Positions 1 through 6,527 of a stretch of 10,699 bases of DNA are shown here, in pieces (position 1 is the stretch's first letter; each line of letters begins with the position of its first letter). The notes under the pieces were generated by a model, which saw only the letters and a program-made list of their open reading frames with translations, did no database searches and was not told the origin of the DNA. This DNA is from Prevotella sp. (GTDB taxonomy: Bacteria > Bacteroidota > Bacteroidia > Bacteroidales > Bacteroidaceae), in the NCBI GenBank assembly GCA_021636625.1, contig JAJWLX010000088.1:1-10699 (forward strand), given 5' to 3'. Made by a program: the position numbers and the translations under genes.

Positions 1-22
1 AAATGATAAAATTCCTTATTTC

Positions 23-56
23 ATTATCATTTTATGATAATCACTTTATGATAATC
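23..56. repeat. AT-rich operator-like repeats upstream of the ATPase gene
   Basis: The 12-mer TTTATGATAATC occurs twice, at 31-42 and 45-56, with start points 14 bases apart. An inverted copy of its core (ATTATCAT, 23-30) faces ATGATAAT (34-41) across three bases. Three half-sites lying just upstream of a TATCTTTG box (70-77) are typical of a repressor or activator binding region. This is a sequence observation; the binding protein is unknown. Confidence 0.45.
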
Positions 57-69
57 GGAATAAAAGTTG

Positions 70-145
70 TATCTTTGCAGAAGATAAGATGCACTCGGCA
101 ATTTGTAAGCAAGCTTACATTGCGCTCGTTTGCATTATCTTTGCA
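70..145 (+). repeat. Imperfect inverted-repeat element bounded by TATCTTTGCA copies
   Basis: The 10-mer TATCTTTGCA occurs at 70-79 and again at 136-145. Between the copies is an imperfect dyad: AAGATAAGATGCA (81-93) faces TGCATTATCTT (131-141), and the centre is a perfect 7-bp stem, TGTAAGC (104-110) and GCTTACA (113-119), with a two-base loop. Each copy of the 10-mer contains a Bacteroidetes -7 box, so the element duplicates or moves a promoter. It could be a small non-autonomous intergenic repeat or a regulatory hairpin; the window contains no second copy to decide between them. Confidence 0.5.
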
Positions 146-160
146 AAAGAATTGCAAACG
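120..160 (+). promoter_or_regulatory. Promoter and flanking palindrome for the ATPase gene
   Basis: TATCTTTG at 136-143 matches the Bacteroidetes -7 consensus TAnnTTTG and would place transcription start roughly 35 bases before the ATG at 185. No convincing -33 box is present. The -7 box is flanked by an 8-bp inverted repeat, CGTTTGCA (127-134) and TGCAAACG (153-160), a plausible operator overlapping the start site. A second -7-like box at 70-77 could be a tandem upstream promoter. Confidence 0.55.
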
Positions 161-184
161 TTGAATATATAATAAGGTATAAAT

Positions 185-1315
185 ATGGTAATGAAGAATC
201 CTTTTGTAACAAATGGTTACGCCGGTCCGGAATACTTCTGCGACCGTGTGGAAGAAACCCAGCACATCACAGAGATGCTGACCAATGAGAATAACATGGC
301 TCTGATTTCCCCTCGACGTATCGGAAAGACAGAGCTGATTCACCATTGCTTTGCCCAGCCAGTCATCCAAAAAGATTATTATACTTTTATCATAGACATC
401 TATTCAACCAATTCCGTCAGCGATCTGGTCAATATGTTCGGCAAAGCCATTATTGATGAACTTCGCCCTAAAGGCAGAAGCGCTTGGGAGAAATTCCTGA
501 TAGCACTCTCTTCTCTCCGTTCAGAAATCTCTTTCGATATCAACGGGGCTCCAGTTTGGGGAATAGGCATCGGCAACATAGTAAATCCCGAAATTACGCT
601 TGATGAGATATTCTCTTATCTCAACCAAGCCGACAAGCCATGTCTTGTTGCCATCGACGAGTTTCAGCAAATCACCAACTATGCCGACAACCGCATAGAG
701 GCATTGCTCCGTACCTACATTCAGCGTTGCACCAATGCCCACTTCATCTTCTCGGGTTCTCACCGCCATCTGATGGCAGAAATGTTTACATCTCCTGCCC
801 GCCCATTCTATCAGAGCGTAACGCTGATGAACCTGAAGCCACTGGATATTGAGAAATACAAGGAGTTTGCCACAGCCAAGTTCGAGGAGCGCAACAAACA
901 TCTAGATACTGCCATTATCGGAGAACTCTTCGCCCGTTTCGGTGGTGTCACCTCATACATCCAGCGAGTAATGAATGTTCTCTTCCTCAAGACTCCCGAA
1001 CAGGGTACCTGCACTCTGGATATGGTAGATGACGCCATCAACTACAATCTCAACATGGCATCAGACACCTACGAGACCCTTCTGCGCCAGATGCCGGAAA
1101 AGCAGCGCAATGTCTTCATCGCCATCTCTGCAGAGGGCGAAGCCAGAAGCGTAAAGAGCGGAGCCTTTGCAAAGAAATATCATCTCCCGTCGCCGAGCTC
1201 TGTCAATTCCGCTCTGAAGGGATTGCTGGAGAAGGATTTCATCACCCAGCAGGATGATGCCTACGTGGTATATGACAAGTTCTTCGATTTATGGCTGAAG
1301 AATTATATGAAATAA
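185..1315 (+). CDS. AAA-type P-loop ATPase (ATPase_2-like) with C-terminal winged helix
   Basis: A 376-aa stand-alone ATPase of the type often annotated in Bacteroidales as ATP-binding protein (ATPase_2/archaeal-ATPase fold, STAND-like). The Walker A loop is SPRRIGKT (residues 42-49). Walker B is LVAIDEF (154-160) with D158/E159. A sensor-like strand ends FIFSGS (187-192). Residues of about 300-376 look like a winged helix-turn-helix (KYHLPSPSSVNSALKGLLEK, then a hydrophobic end). No signal peptide or membrane segment is seen, so it is cytoplasmic. The ATG at 185 is used; ATG at 191 would remove only two residues. It is monocistronic between its own promoter and terminator. Its biological role is unknown: members of this group are abundant, often mobile or defence-associated, and substrates are rarely established. 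Family assignment is from motif recognition. Confidence 0.85.
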   Translation: MVMKNPFVTNGYAGPEYFCDRVEETQHITEMLTNENNMALISPRRIGKTELIHHCFAQPVIQKDYYTFIIDIYSTNSVSDLVNMFGKAIIDELRPKGRSAWEKFLIALSSLRSEISFDINGAPVWGIGIGNIVNPEITLDEIFSYLNQADKPCLVAIDEFQQITNYADNRIEALLRTYIQRCTNAHFIFSGSHRHLMAEMFTSPARPFYQSVTLMNLKPLDIEKYKEFATAKFEERNKHLDTAIIGELFARFGGVTSYIQRVMNVLFLKTPEQGTCTLDMVDDAINYNLNMASDTYETLLRQMPEKQRNVFIAISAEGEARSVKSGAFAKKYHLPSPSSVNSALKGLLEKDFITQQDDAYVVYDKFFDLWLKNYMK

Positions 1316-1344
1316 ATGCTTTGAAAATTGCATAAAAAGGCATA

Positions 1345-1385
1345 AAGGGTTGCAATCCATCTTTTCGAGGATTGCAACCTTTTTT
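1345..1385. terminator. Strong bidirectional intrinsic terminator
   Basis: An 11-bp perfect stem, GGTTGCAATCC (1348-1358) and GGATTGCAACC (1369-1379), with a 10-base loop is followed on the plus strand by six T (1380-1385), ending the ATPase transcript. Read on the minus strand the same hairpin follows the DUF262 operon stop at 1392 and runs into CCCTTTATGCCTTTTT, so it serves both convergent units. Confidence 0.9.
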
Positions 1386-1391
1386 CTATGG

Positions 1392-1898
1392 TTAACTGAT
1401 AATATTATTCTCCATAAAACTAACTACCTCACCAGGTGTATAGCCTATAATCACCTCATTATCATCAACTTTAATTGAATAACATCCATCTTTACCATAC
1501 CATTCGACTAGATATTTATGACTATTTTTCTCCAATAGGAACGCATGCTCATATTCTTCACTTTTGGAATCGTAAAGTTTAAATTTCTGAGGGGCAATAC
1601 CATTTTCATGGCAAATATTTCTAAGATAAATAAATACAGGATCAAAGCAATGGCTATCGCGAGTCTTACGCTGAGCCAAGATAGTATGACCATCCTGGCA
1701 AAAGATACGCTTATTCCATGCCACATCAAGAATGGTTGGATTTTTTATGATACATTGAATCCATGAAGCACTACTCTTGATCTTATCAGCAACCAGCCTC
1801 TCTAGAAAGTTCTTAACAGGCATGTCAGAATAATTAGATATCCAATTATCTATTAAGATTTTAATATTACCTCCATACACTTGCTTTTCCTTTGTTAG
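1392..1898 (-). pseudogene. C-terminal fragment of gene B after the in-frame TAG
   Basis: Codons 646-813 plus the terminal TAA. A GTG at 1880 preceded by AAAGGA could in principle restart translation to give 162 aa, but the frame continues from the upstream part (LTKEKQV then YGGNIKILID), favouring one original protein. The end of the fragment reads as alternating strands (KYLVEWYGKDGCYSIKVDD). No HNH, PD-(D/E)XK or other nuclease motif is evident, which separates gene B from the nuclease-bearing gene A. Function of this domain is not recognised. It ends seven bases before the T-run side of the bidirectional terminator. Confidence 0.6.
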
Positions 1899-2615
1899 CT
1901 ATCGCATATAACGCTTGATACTATTATCACGATCTTTATTATATTGATATAAGCGATTGCTTTCTTCCCAACATTTTGGAACAAGGACAAGAATTGCAGA
2001 ATAATAGGCTAAACTATTATCATTGATGCTATTGAGCAGTTCTATCAACTTTCTTGTGTATTCTTTAAATGTATCCAAATCGTTATGTGACCAATTTAAG
2101 AGGCAGCGAATCTGTCCCCATAAATACGGGTGTTGCTCGGCAGTATCTATTTCCCTTTCCCATTCTTCGTTGCTCAAAATCAAAGATGCCTTAAGCTTTT
2201 CTTCAGCTAAAGATTGATTGTCGATTCTTTTGTAGGTTTTATCTAATGAACCCAAAAACTTTTTAACAACCATACCATCCTCTTCTATATTCATTCCTTG
2301 TATAGAAACAAAGGCTACCAAATCTGCAATCATTTGCTTCAAGCTTAAAGTAGCTTCCTGGGAATACGAAATTTTATCGATTCGCTGATTGTTATTATCG
2401 TTAAGAAGAATGTTACGCATCGCCCTAACCCATGATTCAAGATTTTTAAGCCATGGTTTATGACTTCCCTTATCAAAATACCAAGGCATCACTTCATCCT
2501 CTGACTTTTTTGTCTTAAAGACAGGAAAAGCACGAAGGAATAAAAGCATAGCATAGAATGTTAGTTCTACGTCATTTGGTATTTTATTTTCTAAAAAAGA
2601 GTCAAATAAAGAACG
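1899..2615 (-). pseudogene. Middle helical fragment of gene B, between the two in-frame stops
   Basis: Codons 407-644 of gene B, open without interruption. An ATG at 2549 could start a 216-aa product, but there is no promoter or ribosome-binding site before it and the 22 codons ahead of it (RSLFDSFLENKIPNDVEL onward) are coding-like and in frame, so it is better read as the continuation of the DUF262 protein. It is highly charged and helical, with the landmarks MPWYFDKGSHKPWLKN, LAEEKLKASLI and EREIDTAEQHPYLWGQIRCL, which I associate with the region after the DUF262 domain in this family. It ends NSIKRYMR followed by TAG. No catalytic motif is recognised here. Confidence 0.7.
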
Positions 2616-3833
2616 TTAGTCCTTATCTATATGACTTATTTCTGGCAAGAGACAAGAAATCTCATAATAAATATCATCAGCAGCTTTAAAAATTAAAGAG
2701 TTAACGTCCTTGATAAGCTGTTTAAAATCCAAAGTCAATGTAGTTACAGGCACAATCACATGCTGATCATCACTACGAAGATCCGTTAAACTATCGATAT
2801 AAGCATATAACAAGTTATCTATTTTTGTTTCTTCTAGATTGTAAGACGCTTCTGCAAGCTTTTCTGAAATATTCTCATTCTCGAATAACTGCAAGGCTAT
2901 TAATCGCAACAATAATTTTTTGAATTGAAATTCCGACAACTTAGCTACCTTCAGACGATCTTCTCTACGTTCTTCAGGCTCTATAGCTTCAGTATCTATA
3001 ATTCTCTGCCGAGCATACTTATGCCAGAACATATCAATCCAAGCTCCATCCATCAAAGTACGCCAATTCTCTTCATCTTCTGAAGTTGCAAGAGATTTTC
3101 CCTGTTCATCAGTTTCCACCTGTTGAATTTGAAGTTCTTCCTCAAGAGTTGACTTCAACTTATCAAAATCAGACAACTGCTTACCTCGGGCATTCATCTT
3201 AATGAAAAGTTCATTAGATAGTCCAAAATCACCCAAATTTAACAGATTAAATGTTATATGTTCTAGATTCTGACGACAGACAGACAAATTCATAGACCAG
3301 TTATCTCCCATCTCATTATATATCGCATCTATCATAACAAGCATAGAAAGAATAGTTGGGTCATATCTCCATTCCCACTTAAACCAATCTCTCCCCGTTA
3401 TGATAACAGAAGGTGCCGTATTCTTGGCTTCAGCTTCCAATATGACCTGCATAGCCTCATGCTGCACTAACTCATCACAAAACTCTTCTGAAGTATTACG
3501 AGTCTCATAGGTAAAGACAGAATGCTTTTTATCACCAGGCATAGCCAGTTCAACTCCCATCATCCAATGAAGAAGGAAGAGTGTTGTAAGGCGTTGCTGA
3601 CCATCAAGTGGTTCAAATGCATTATTTAAGTTACTACCATATACAAAGTCAAGTTCTGTTGAAGGACGTTTACCTTTAACAACCAAAAGAAGAGAGTGTA
3701 CGAATACCTTACGTATCTCATCTACCTTCTGACTCTGTCTTCCCTGAGCATAGTCACGCTGAATTTTTGGTATACGAAGCTTACCTAGTTTCAAAAGATC
3801 ACTAAAACTATATTTCTTCAAGTTGTTACTCAT
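2616..3833 (-). CDS. DUF262 domain protein, translated N-terminal part of gene B
   Basis: The portion of gene B that standard decoding yields is 405 aa. It holds the complete DUF262 domain, a ParB/sulfiredoxin-like nucleotide-binding fold that in GmrSD and other DUF262 proteins is the NTP-hydrolysing, DNA-modification-sensing half. Key motifs are intact: IPKIQRDYAQGR (21-32), the signature PLDGQQRLTTL (75-85), and the MNARGKQLSDFDKLK segment near 213-227. Residues 150-200 are rich in aromatic and hydrophobic residues expected for the domain core. The stop at codon 406 falls in a helical linker (...LLPEISHIDKD), so the truncated product could fold, but would lack the half that normally follows. 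The ATG at 3833 overlaps the TGA of gene A (ATGA), implying translational coupling. Whether the truncated protein retains activity cannot be seen. Confidence 0.8.
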   Translation of the reverse strand: MSNNLKKYSFSDLLKLGKLRIPKIQRDYAQGRQSQKVDEIRKVFVHSLLLVVKGKRPSTELDFVYGSNLNNAFEPLDGQQRLTTLFLLHWMMGVELAMPGDKKHSVFTYETRNTSEEFCDELVQHEAMQVILEAEAKNTAPSVIITGRDWFKWEWRYDPTILSMLVMIDAIYNEMGDNWSMNLSVCRQNLEHITFNLLNLGDFGLSNELFIKMNARGKQLSDFDKLKSTLEEELQIQQVETDEQGKSLATSEDEENWRTLMDGAWIDMFWHKYARQRIIDTEAIEPEERREDRLKVAKLSEFQFKKLLLRLIALQLFENENISEKLAEASYNLEETKIDNLLYAYIDSLTDLRSDDQHVIVPVTTLTLDFKQLIKDVNSLIFKAADDIYYEISCLLPEISHIDKD

Positions 3834-4414
3834 ATTTTGGTCTCCTTATCTTCTATAACTACTGAATCAAAAATCGGATCTACCACTTCATATATTGCAT
3901 TCATATATCCCTCACGGTCAGTGCGGTTCCATCGCATACTATCAAGATATGAAGCAACTTTTTCACTATCCGTATAGTACTTAAGAAACAGATTACGTGT
4001 ACATAATGGAATAAAGCGGTCTCCCTTTCTATCATATTTCAAAATACAATACCTTTTGTATGCAAATGGAGCATCCTTATACTCTCGGTTGGTAGCACTA
4101 TCAAGCAAAGTTAGATTACTAAGATAGTCCTTCTTCATTGTTGTAAGATCTATCTCCGAATCATTCTCTCCCACCTCTGCTGAATAGTATTTATTTATCA
4201 GCTGATAGAATTCTCTATATTTATCTACGTTTACCTTTGTTCGGTCTGTGAATTCGATTATCATATTCTGACACTTCTGTGCTAAGTCCTTCGCACGATC
4301 AGTATGTTCCATACCAAGTATGAACTTAACATTTTTGAGCCAACGCAAGCGATCTTCGTATTTCTGTAATGTAGCATCATTCTGAGAATCAATATGTTCA
4401 ACATCCCAACATTC
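3830..4414 (-). pseudogene. DUF1524/HNH nuclease half of gene A, downstream of the in-frame stop
   Basis: Codons 447-640 plus TGA. It opens ECWDVEHIDSQ, with the DUF1524 EHI motif that carries the catalytic histidine (H453), continues through a charged helix to NLTLLDSATNREYKDAPFAYKR, where N546/N555 and the following lysines match the second half of the HNH motif, and closes CTRNLFLKYYTDS plus a short helix. The only nearby start-type codon is a TTG at 4348, which would give 172 aa missing the EHI motif and hence the active site. It therefore depends on read-through of the TAA for function. It stops at TGA within the start codon of gene B. Confidence 0.75.
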
Positions 4415-5752
4415 TTATTTAAACTTATCAAAAGCAAATCGTAGATTCTGTCCCTTACGACAACACTCTACATTAAAAAGCAATAATATTCGAGGAACAT
4501 ATTCAGACTTATACTCGAACTCATCAATAACATCCTTTTTAATAAATTTATTATCTTGTTTGAATCGTTCCATTATCTTTCTACGCAGAGATTTCTCTGT
4601 GTCTTCAATAGTCCATTCATATCCAGGTTCAAAAACTTTACGCTTTCGTTTCTCATCCTCCAAATAGTTATATATCTGCAATGGACTAAAACCTACAGCT
4701 ATGAGATAACCGACATAGTGATAATAAAGGTTATCTTCGTACCATGCAACAAGTCGATCAAAGGTCTTTCTTACTTGTTTCCAAGCATCCAGCATACTAT
4801 GAACATCATTAGACCAGCTATTCACAAACACTTCATTGGTTCGATTACGTTCTTGATTACGGCAGAAATCATAAAGTTTCTGAAACTCACGATACGAATA
4901 GTCTGTATCATTCTCTTCCCCACGACAAGTGACAAAGTCAAACAACACATCTATACGAGTTTGGGTACCCTGGTTATCATCGCTGATGAAATACCAAAAT
5001 TTATCATCCTGAAATTTGCGTTCCATCTCATTCCATTCCATTGCCAATTGCTCTGCAGGCAACTTATCTCCTTCTGCTCGCAAATCATAATCCATAATAA
5101 ACAGAGCTTTAATAAGTTCAGAACTTGTGAGCGATATCTTACCCTTGTTTAAACGGTTAAAAATATTGATACTAATAATATCATTACTATTTTCATCAAT
5201 CGCATACCAGATAATTTTCACATGACGCTTAGCTGAAGAATAAAACAAGCAGCGTATAATATCAGTAAAATCCTCGTTATTTACACACCATTTTTCTATC
5301 ACATATTTTGCTTCACTCAAATAATAACTATCGATATTATCAGCCGCATTAGGATCATCGAAGTTCAATTGTGGTCGGTTTGTATAGGTAATCTCATATA
5401 ACAATGAAGTATATTTTTGAATATCCTTAGGGGTCATATAGCCTCTGAGAAGTTCTTTAAGAACAAGCAGAAGAGTTGTTAATCGTTGCTGACCATCAAG
5501 CACCTCATAGACATCTATACCATTATAATTACAAGCCTTGACAACAACAGGCTGCAGAAAGTAACTATCGCTTTTCACATTGTCATCATCGGCAAATTGT
5601 TTAATGTCTTCAAGCAGGTCTATCACCTGCTTTTCTTCCCAACGATAACCACGTTGGAAAGATGGTATCACAAAGTGATATTGTCCATCCAACATATCCG
5701 CAATGGGCATTGGAGAGAAATTTTTATCCATTATTTGATATTCGTTATTCAT
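4415..5752 (-). CDS. DUF262 (GmrS-like) protein, translated N-terminal part of gene A
   Basis: Standard decoding gives 445 aa with a whole DUF262 domain and helical connector but no nuclease. Motifs: IPSFQRGYRW (29-38), the DGQQRLTTL signature (86-94), and the SLTSSELIKALF segment (207-218). It ends FAFDKFK, the last residues before the HNH domain in relatives. If translated as is, it would resemble the free GmrS half of the two-subunit GmrS/GmrD enzyme, but the downstream HNH half has no usable start that includes its EHI motif, so this is unlikely to be a working split system. The start ATG is 7 bases after the end of the small membrane ORF, with no clear Shine-Dalgarno sequence, as usual for Bacteroidetes. 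Confidence 0.8.
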   Translation of the reverse strand: MNNEYQIMDKNFSPMPIADMLDGQYHFVIPSFQRGYRWEEKQVIDLLEDIKQFADDDNVKSDSYFLQPVVVKACNYNGIDVYEVLDGQQRLTTLLLVLKELLRGYMTPKDIQKYTSLLYEITYTNRPQLNFDDPNAADNIDSYYLSEAKYVIEKWCVNNEDFTDIIRCLFYSSAKRHVKIIWYAIDENSNDIISINIFNRLNKGKISLTSSELIKALFIMDYDLRAEGDKLPAEQLAMEWNEMERKFQDDKFWYFISDDNQGTQTRIDVLFDFVTCRGEENDTDYSYREFQKLYDFCRNQERNRTNEVFVNSWSNDVHSMLDAWKQVRKTFDRLVAWYEDNLYYHYVGYLIAVGFSPLQIYNYLEDEKRKRKVFEPGYEWTIEDTEKSLRRKIMERFKQDNKFIKKDVIDEFEYKSEYVPRILLLFNVECCRKGQNLRFAFDKFK

Positions 5753-5759
5753 AAGAGTA

Positions 5760-5987
5760 TTACATAATATTTAAAAATGGAGAAAAGATAGTCAACAAAA
5801 TGGTTATGCAAAATGCTGGCGTGTTGCCCTCTAGCCACCCACCTATGCTCAATGCGCTTATGCCCAATACAAGAGATGCACCGTGAATAAGTTGTTATCC
5901 GATAAGTGAGATAAGCAATTCTATACTTGATAGAACAAATCTATGCAAGTTTTTGTCGCCCCTATCTTCTCTCCGTATTTTTTTCAA
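5760..5987 (-). pseudogene. Small two-helix membrane-protein ORF with in-frame TAA
   Basis: A continuous 76-codon frame from a TTG at 5987 to the TAA at 5760, cut only by TAA at 5895-5897. The first part reads KKIRREDRGDKN then a hydrophobic stretch FVLSSIELLISLIG. After the stop come QLIHGASLVLGISALSIGGW, a short loop (LEGNTP) and AFCITILLTIFSPFLNIM. That is a charged, probably cytoplasmic N-terminus followed by two or three membrane segments, i.e. a plausible 75-aa membrane protein. It lies 17 bases after the DIP1984 stop and 7 bases before the gene A start, as an operon member would. The usual ATG is absent; TTG is one base away from ATG. Family not recognised. It could be chance open frame, but the hydrophobic pattern and tight spacing argue for a decayed gene. 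Confidence 0.5.
5783..5812 (-). promoter_or_regulatory. Possible promoter for the DUF262 operon
   Basis: On the minus strand TTTG (5812-5809) is followed after 18 bases by TATCTTTT (5790-5783), close to the Bacteroidetes -33 TTTG / -7 TAnnTTTG pattern, about 31 bases before the gene A start. The last base of the -7 box is off-consensus and the site lies inside the small membrane ORF, so it may be fortuitous. If real, the two DUF262 genes can be transcribed apart from DIP1984. Confidence 0.4.
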
Positions 5988-6004
5988 ACAATACAATTCG
6001 ACTA

Positions 6005-6460
6005 TTAATCTATCAAATCAACTGTCCAGTTCAGACTCTGAATCTTCATATCGAGTTCACGATATTGCTTAGCGTATGAATCAGCCTGCTTACGAAGAAG
6101 ACTTACATCTACCGTACGCACATACTTCAACTCGTTTCTTCCATACCGAGTATCATTAACAGAAACGTATCTTACGATGTCCTGCATCGCCTTTACACGC
6201 ATAGAAAGAACGTCTCTCTTAGCCATCATTCTGGTAAGAGATTCACCATCCAACATTGTCTGAACATTAGTAAGATTAATGCGATAGATTAAGTCTTCCA
6301 ACTGTACAAGAGCCTCATCCAGTTCTTTGCACAATTCTTCCACATTATCGCATGGTTCATCACCCTCCAAAACTTTGGCGCTCGCCTTGATACGCTCCTT
6401 TAATTCAGCGACCTTTGTTTGCAACTCGGCTCTAATACTTAACGCTTCTGCTAACTTCAT
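6005..6460 (-). CDS. DIP1984 family protein
   Basis: A 151-aa cytoplasmic, mostly helical protein. The start MKLAEALSIRAELQTKVAEL, the DEPCDNVEELCKELD segment, LIYRINLTN, and the later RYGRNELKYVRTVDV plus RELDMKIQSLNW are the landmarks I know from the DIP1984 family (sometimes annotated septicolysin-like). The length equals the usual family length and the ATG at 6460 matches the conserved N-terminus. Coiled-coil-type heptads run through the first 80 residues. The biochemical role of the family is not established. It ends GAT TAA TAG, a double stop. The downstream membrane ORF and DUF262 pair are on the same strand 17 bases on, so it could share their transcript. No clear own promoter was found in the 67 bases ahead of it. 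Confidence 0.85.
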   Translation of the reverse strand: MKLAEALSIRAELQTKVAELKERIKASAKVLEGDEPCDNVEELCKELDEALVQLEDLIYRINLTNVQTMLDGESLTRMMAKRDVLSMRVKAMQDIVRYVSVNDTRYGRNELKYVRTVDVSLLRKQADSYAKQYRELDMKIQSLNWTVDLID

Positions 6461-6490
6461 AATTCTATCTCATTAATTGTTTAGAATGAT

Positions 6491-6514
6491 AAATGCTTTT
6501 CTTTTGAAGCATTT
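6491..6514 (-). other. 8-bp hairpin between small membrane gene and DIP1984
   Basis: AAATGCTT (6491-6498) and AAGCATTT (6507-6514) form a perfect 8-bp stem with an 8-base loop. Read on the minus strand it is followed by ATCATTCT, not a T-run, so it is a weak terminator at best and may instead be an RNA-processing or attenuating structure between the two genes. Confidence 0.35.
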
Positions 6515-6527
6515 AGCATCTATGAAT

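Larger units (their letters stand above)
1392..3833 (-). pseudogene. Full-length DUF262 gene B (HNH-less), interrupted by in-frame TAA and TAG
   Basis: One open frame of 814 codons from the ATG at 3833 to the TAA at 1392, interrupted only by TAA at codon 406 (2616-2618) and TAG at codon 645 (1899-1901). Both stops lie in the same frame as the rest, with no indel. Domain order: DUF262 N-terminal domain (IPKIQRDYAQGR at 21-32, PLDGQQRLTTL at 75-85, FIKMNARGKQLSDFDKLK at 210-227), then a helical middle region, then a C-terminal region without an HNH motif. Read-through of the first stop gives DKD*RSLFDSFL, joining smoothly to the helical part; read-through of the second gives KRYMR*LTKEKQ. From memory, Bacteroidales DUF262 proteins with the IPxIQRDYAQGR signature are about this long and share the EEKLKASLI and KRYxR landmarks, so this was one protein. 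It starts inside the stop of gene A (ATGA overlap). Alternatives are genuine pseudogene or stop-codon read-through. Confidence 0.85.
3830..5752 (-). pseudogene. Full-length GmrSD-like DUF262-DUF1524 (HNH) gene A, interrupted by one in-frame TAA
   Basis: One 641-codon frame from the ATG at 5752 to the TGA at 3830, broken only by TAA at codon 446 (4415-4417). N-terminal DUF262: IPSFQRGYRW (29-38), VLDGQQRLTTL (85-94 region), and FNRLNKGKISLTSSELIKA (198-216 region). C-terminal DUF1524/HNH: WDVEHIDSQ (codons 449-457) begins three codons after the stop, followed by NLTLLDSATNREY (546-558) and CTRNLFLKYY. This is the architecture of the GmrSD type IV restriction enzymes and relatives, in which DUF262 hydrolyses nucleotide and the HNH half cuts modified phage DNA. 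Total length is normal for the family. Motifs on both sides of the stop are intact and no frameshift is present, so inactivation is recent, or the stop is bypassed. Gene B follows with a 4-base overlap. The whole operon is AT-richer than the flanking ATPase and amylase genes, suggesting transfer. Confidence 0.88.

Noticed and set aside
3830..4348. 172-aa ORF as an independent gene (a split GmrD-like nuclease)
   Set aside because: It would start at TTG and exclude the EHI motif of the HNH domain, and the frame is continuous with the upstream DUF262 gene.
4556..5152. 198-aa plus-strand open frame inside DUF262 gene A
   Set aside because: Antisense to clear DUF262 sequence; the hydrophobic composition follows from complementing charged, AT-rich codons.
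5936..5943. TAGATTTG on the minus strand as a promoter -7 box for the DUF262 operon
   Set aside because: No -33 TTTG occurs at proper distance and it lies inside the small membrane ORF; the 5783-5812 site is better.
1392..5987. Whole-genome alternative genetic code with TAA/TAG read as glutamine
   Set aside because: Other genes in the window end in TAA or TAG at the right family length (ATPase, DIP1984, carbonic anhydrase, GH13, DUF4421), so the host uses standard stops.
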